Assembly (NCBI GenBank): GCA_934201655.1
Contig: CAKPXD010000077.1
Location: forward strand, 1 to 6,979
Source: an uncultured Streptococcus sp.
GTDB taxonomy: Bacteria > Bacillota > Bacilli > Lactobacillales > Streptococcaceae
Direction of reading: 5' to 3'
DNA length: 6,979 bases
The notes beneath the pieces were generated by a model. That model was not told the DNA's origin. It worked only from the letters and a program-made list of their open reading frames with translations, and searched no databases. The translations under genes were made by a program, and so were the position numbers. This document shows, in pieces, positions 6,939-6,979 of the stretch (positions are counted from its first letter, which is position 1; the number at the start of each line of letters is the position of its first letter).

Positions 6939-6946
6939 GTTACAAT
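6918..6946 (+). promoter_or_regulatory. Promoter candidate for a gene beyond the right edge
   Basis: TTGCCT (6918-6923) and TACAAT (6941-6946) are exactly 17 bases apart, and TGT before the -10 gives the extended form. The -35 hexamer lies inside the terminator stem. Transcription would start near 6953, and the remaining 26 bases show no ribosome binding site, so a leader longer than the window is expected. Confidence 0.55.
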
Positions 6947-6979
6947 AGCTAGAAAAATTATCCAGTATGAACACTTATA

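Noticed and set aside
6967..6979. A possible start codon ATG at 6967 for a downstream gene
   Set aside because: There is no Shine-Dalgarno sequence before it and the frame leaves the window after four codons.

Overview
The window looks like core chromosome of a low-GC Firmicute, most probably a mitis-group Streptococcus (S. pneumoniae / S. mitis / S. oralis relatives). The basis is the gene order homoserine dehydrogenase, homoserine kinase, fused MsrAB and a two-gene ABC exporter, the protein sequences as I remember their pneumococcal counterparts, strong AAGGAGG-type ribosome binding sites and extended TG-n-TATAAT promoters. I cannot fix the species. All five genes are on the + strand, packed with short gaps, and no stretch over 300 bases lacks a gene.

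Layout: 6-36 is an intrinsic terminator for a gene upstream of the window. Positions 71-99 hold the hom promoter, overlapped by a CodY-box-like sequence. hom (131-1417) and thrB (1419-2288), one base apart, convert aspartate semialdehyde to O-phosphohomoserine for threonine synthesis; a strong terminator (2299-2342) closes this unit. A 70-base gap with inverted repeats and a weak promoter candidate leads to msrAB (2413-3351), a cytosolic methionine sulfoxide reductase fusion. After a 51-base gap with two mutually exclusive hairpins come the two half-transporters (3403-5127 and 5129-6877), again one base apart. A UUCG-capped terminator (6913-6938) ends the block, and a promoter nested in it (6918-6946) points out of the window.

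How the genes work together: hom-thrB form one threonine-branch operon, plausibly repressed by CodY when branched-chain amino acids are plentiful. The two ABC proteins read as obligate partners of a heterodimeric exporter. The first carries a degenerate catalytic site (Asp for the Walker B Glu, Gln for the H-loop His), the second carries the degenerate signature LSVGQ, so one ATP site is canonical and one is not. msrAB may be co-transcribed with the exporter, because no clear promoter lies between them and the hairpin there lacks a clean U-tract.

I do not see a previously undescribed system. There is no mobile element, CRISPR array, tRNA or rRNA. The points worth a second look are regulatory (the CodY-like site, the RBS-occluding hairpin, the promoter within a terminator) and the asymmetric ABC pair.
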